Assembly: GCA_903918555.1 (NCBI GenBank)
Contig: CAIXEV010000125.1
Location: forward strand, 1-7,758
Length of the DNA stretch: 7,758 nt
DNA from: an uncultured bacterium
Lineage (GTDB): Bacteria; Planctomycetota; Phycisphaerae; Phycisphaerales; SM1A02
Reading direction: 5' to 3'
The translations under genes and the position numbers were made by a program. Shown here piece by piece: positions 6,716-7,758 of this stretch (its first letter is position 1; each line of letters begins with the position of its first letter). The notes under the pieces are model-generated. The model was not told the DNA's origin, made no database searches, and saw nothing but the letters and a program-made list of their open reading frames with translations.

Positions 6716-6721
6716 AGGATA
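6716..6721 (-). promoter_or_regulatory. Candidate -10 box for leaderless expression of the epimerase gene
   Basis: Minus-strand TATCCT, then GCGCGC, then the GTG start. The spacing would put the transcription start at the first base of the coding region. No Shine-Dalgarno or -35 is seen. It lies 14 bases from the plus-strand box at 6736, so the two divergent promoters must overlap. Confidence 0.45.
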
Positions 6722-6735
6722 CTGCGCGGACGCGC

Positions 6736-6741
6736 TACGCT
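6736..6741 (+). promoter_or_regulatory. Candidate -10 box for leaderless expression of the DapA-family gene
   Basis: TACGCT, then GCGCGC, then ATG at 6748: the same hexamer as at 3430 and the same 6-nt spacer as the divergent epimerase promoter. No Shine-Dalgarno precedes the ATG. Confidence 0.45.
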
Positions 6742-6747
6742 GCGCGC

Positions 6748-7677
6748 ATGCAGTCCTCGAACGATGTCGGCTCGCCGTTCCGCGGCGTGATTCCCGCGAT
6801 TGTTTCCCCGTTCCGCGACGACGGCGCGCTGTGCACGACGCGCCTGGGCGACCTCGCGCGGCGCATGCTCGCTGCGGGCTGCTCGGGCACGGTGTGGCCG
6901 GGCTCGCTCGGCGAGGGCCAGGCGCTTTCGTTCGACGAGCGCGTCGAGGGCTGGAAGGCGATCGCGGCGGCGAGCGAGGGGCGCGGAAACGCGTTCGCGA
7001 CGATCTCGGCCGCGTCGACGCGCGAGGCGGTGCGCCAGGTCGAGAAGGCCGCGGAGATCGGCATGCGCGGCGCGATGATCCTGCCGCCGTATGTCCACAA
7101 GGGACCGTGGCACGAGTACCGCGCGCACTTCGACGCGATGCTGAAGGCGGCGCCCTTGCCGATGATGCTCTACAACAATCCGCCCGCGTACATCGTCGAT
7201 GTGAGCGCGGAGCAGGTGTTCGATCTTGCGGAGACGCACGCGAACCTCGTCGCCGTGAAGGACTCGACCGGCGACGCGCGCAAGCTGACGGCGCTCGTCG
7301 CGGGAAACCGCGGCCGCGCGCGGCAGGTCGGCGCGCTCGTCGGCCTCGACGACTGCGCGGTCGAGGGCGCGCGCATGGGTTGCGCCGGCTGGATCGCGGG
7401 CCTCGCGAACGCGCTGCCCGAGGAGAGCGTGCGGCTCTTCACGCTGGCGCAGTCGACGCGCGCGGAGGACATCGCGGCGTGCGACGCGCTCTACGCGTGG
7501 TTCCTGCCGCTCCTCAGGCTCGACACCGTGCCCGAGTTCGTGCAGCTGATCAAGCTGGTGATGGCCGAGACCGGCACCGGCGACGAGCGCGTGCGCGCGC
7601 CGCGCCAGCCGCTCGAGGGTGAGGCGCGCGCACGGGCGCTGACGGTGATCCGCACGGCGCTGGCGAAGCGCGGGTGA
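6748..7677 (+). CDS. DapA-family lyase, probable pyrroline-4-hydroxy-2-carboxylate deaminase
   Basis: Class I aldolase-type (beta/alpha)8 enzyme of the dihydrodipicolinate synthase / N-acetylneuraminate lyase superfamily. The likely role is to convert 1-pyrroline-4-hydroxy-2-carboxylate to 2-oxoglutarate semialdehyde and ammonia (LhpC/HypD step), inferred mainly from the neighbouring hydroxyproline epimerase. 309 residues, normal length. Seen: FRGVIPAIVSPFRDDG (11-26), GSLGEG (52-57), LPPY (112-115), tyrosine in LYNNPPAY (Y142) and Schiff-base lysine in AVKDSTGD (K171). True dihydrodipicolinate synthases have GTTGE where this has GSLGE, so lysine biosynthesis is unlikely. The ATG at 6748 is chosen over upstream in-frame non-ATG starts because the family's N-terminal strand begins shortly after it and a TACGCT box lies 6 nt upstream. 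Other superfamily activities cannot be ruled out. Confidence 0.85.
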   Translation: MQSSNDVGSPFRGVIPAIVSPFRDDGALCTTRLGDLARRMLAAGCSGTVWPGSLGEGQALSFDERVEGWKAIAAASEGRGNAFATISAASTREAVRQVEKAAEIGMRGAMILPPYVHKGPWHEYRAHFDAMLKAAPLPMMLYNNPPAYIVDVSAEQVFDLAETHANLVAVKDSTGDARKLTALVAGNRGRARQVGALVGLDDCAVEGARMGCAGWIAGLANALPEESVRLFTLAQSTRAEDIAACDALYAWFLPLLRLDTVPEFVQLIKLVMAETGTGDERVRAPRQPLEGEARARALTVIRTALAKRG

Positions 7678-7693
7678 CGGTCGTTTTGGCGTT

Positions 7694-7758
7694 CGGACGG
7701 GACCGCCGGTCGCACGAAAGGGAACCGCCGCAGCGGCGACCGCTCAACGGACGGGACC
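7694..7758. repeat. Short direct repeats after the DapA-family gene
   Basis: CGGACGGGACC occurs at 7694-7704 and again at 7748-7758, the last bases of the window. A related GGGAACCGCCG (7719-7729) lies between them and resembles GGGACCGCCG (7699-7708). A small CGCCG-CAG-CGGCG hairpin is included, but it has no T-run and is not a convincing terminator. Nothing else is seen in the last 81 bases. Confidence 0.4.

Noticed and set aside
6646..6747. Longer N-terminus for the DapA-family protein from an upstream non-ATG start
   Set aside because: The added 34 residues are Arg-rich, overlap the divergent epimerase gene and its promoter, and are not part of the family fold.
5003..6790. Plus-strand open frame of 595 codons across malic enzyme and epimerase
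   Set aside because: It is an antisense shadow with biased composition. It crosses two well-supported genes and the divergent promoter gap.
7708..7745. Intrinsic terminator after the DapA-family gene
   Set aside because: Only short GC stems (5 bp) are found and no T-run follows; such stems are expected by chance at this base composition.

Overview
The window is GC-rich bacterial chromosome (very roughly two-thirds G+C by eye) and densely coding. It suggests a Gram-negative organism: it carries an Mla/MCE-type phospholipid transporter, which acts between inner and outer membrane, and a lipoprotein-type M48 metalloprotease. The phylum cannot be fixed from this sequence. An N-terminal STAS domain fused to the MlaE permease, and start codons sitting 6-7 nt after a TANNNT box, would fit Myxococcota-like or other GC-rich deep-branching Gram-negatives. 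That placement is a guess.

Region 1 (about 1-3336, minus strand, read right to left) is one probable operon: M48 metalloprotease, MlaE permease with fused STAS domain, MlaF ATPase, a possible 26-codon linking ORF, then an MlaD/MCE substrate-binding protein cut by the window edge. Junctions are very tight: a stop abutting a start, a 6-nt gap, and ATGA overlaps. MlaE, MlaF and MlaD should form the inner-membrane lipid transporter, and the protease would act in the same envelope compartment.

Region 2 (3430-4087, plus strand) holds one unrecognised small protein. It is anchored in the membrane at both ends with an extracytoplasmic, probably beta-rich, middle. It is divergent from the Mla operon and convergent with the next unit.

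Region 3 (4103-7677) is metabolic. A 4-hydroxyproline 2-epimerase-like gene and a NAD-type malic enzyme gene form a two-gene minus-strand unit. A DapA/aldolase-class-I family gene, best read as a pyrroline-4-hydroxy-2-carboxylate deaminase, runs divergently from a 38-bp intergenic gap. The epimerase and deaminase are steps of trans-4-hydroxy-L-proline catabolism to 2-oxoglutarate, and malic enzyme could drain the resulting C4 acids to pyruvate. The oxidase/dehydrogenase and the 2-oxoglutarate-semialdehyde dehydrogenase of that pathway are not in the window.

The most interesting non-gene signal is the repeated placement of TANNNT boxes immediately before start codons (TACGCT-N7-ATG, TACGCT-N6-ATG, TATCCT-N6-GTG), which points to leaderless transcription. 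No RNA gene, CRISPR array, insertion sequence or clear horizontal-transfer boundary was seen. All protein families except the small double-anchored protein are known, and I do not see a clearly new multi-gene system. There is no stretch over 300 bases without a gene.
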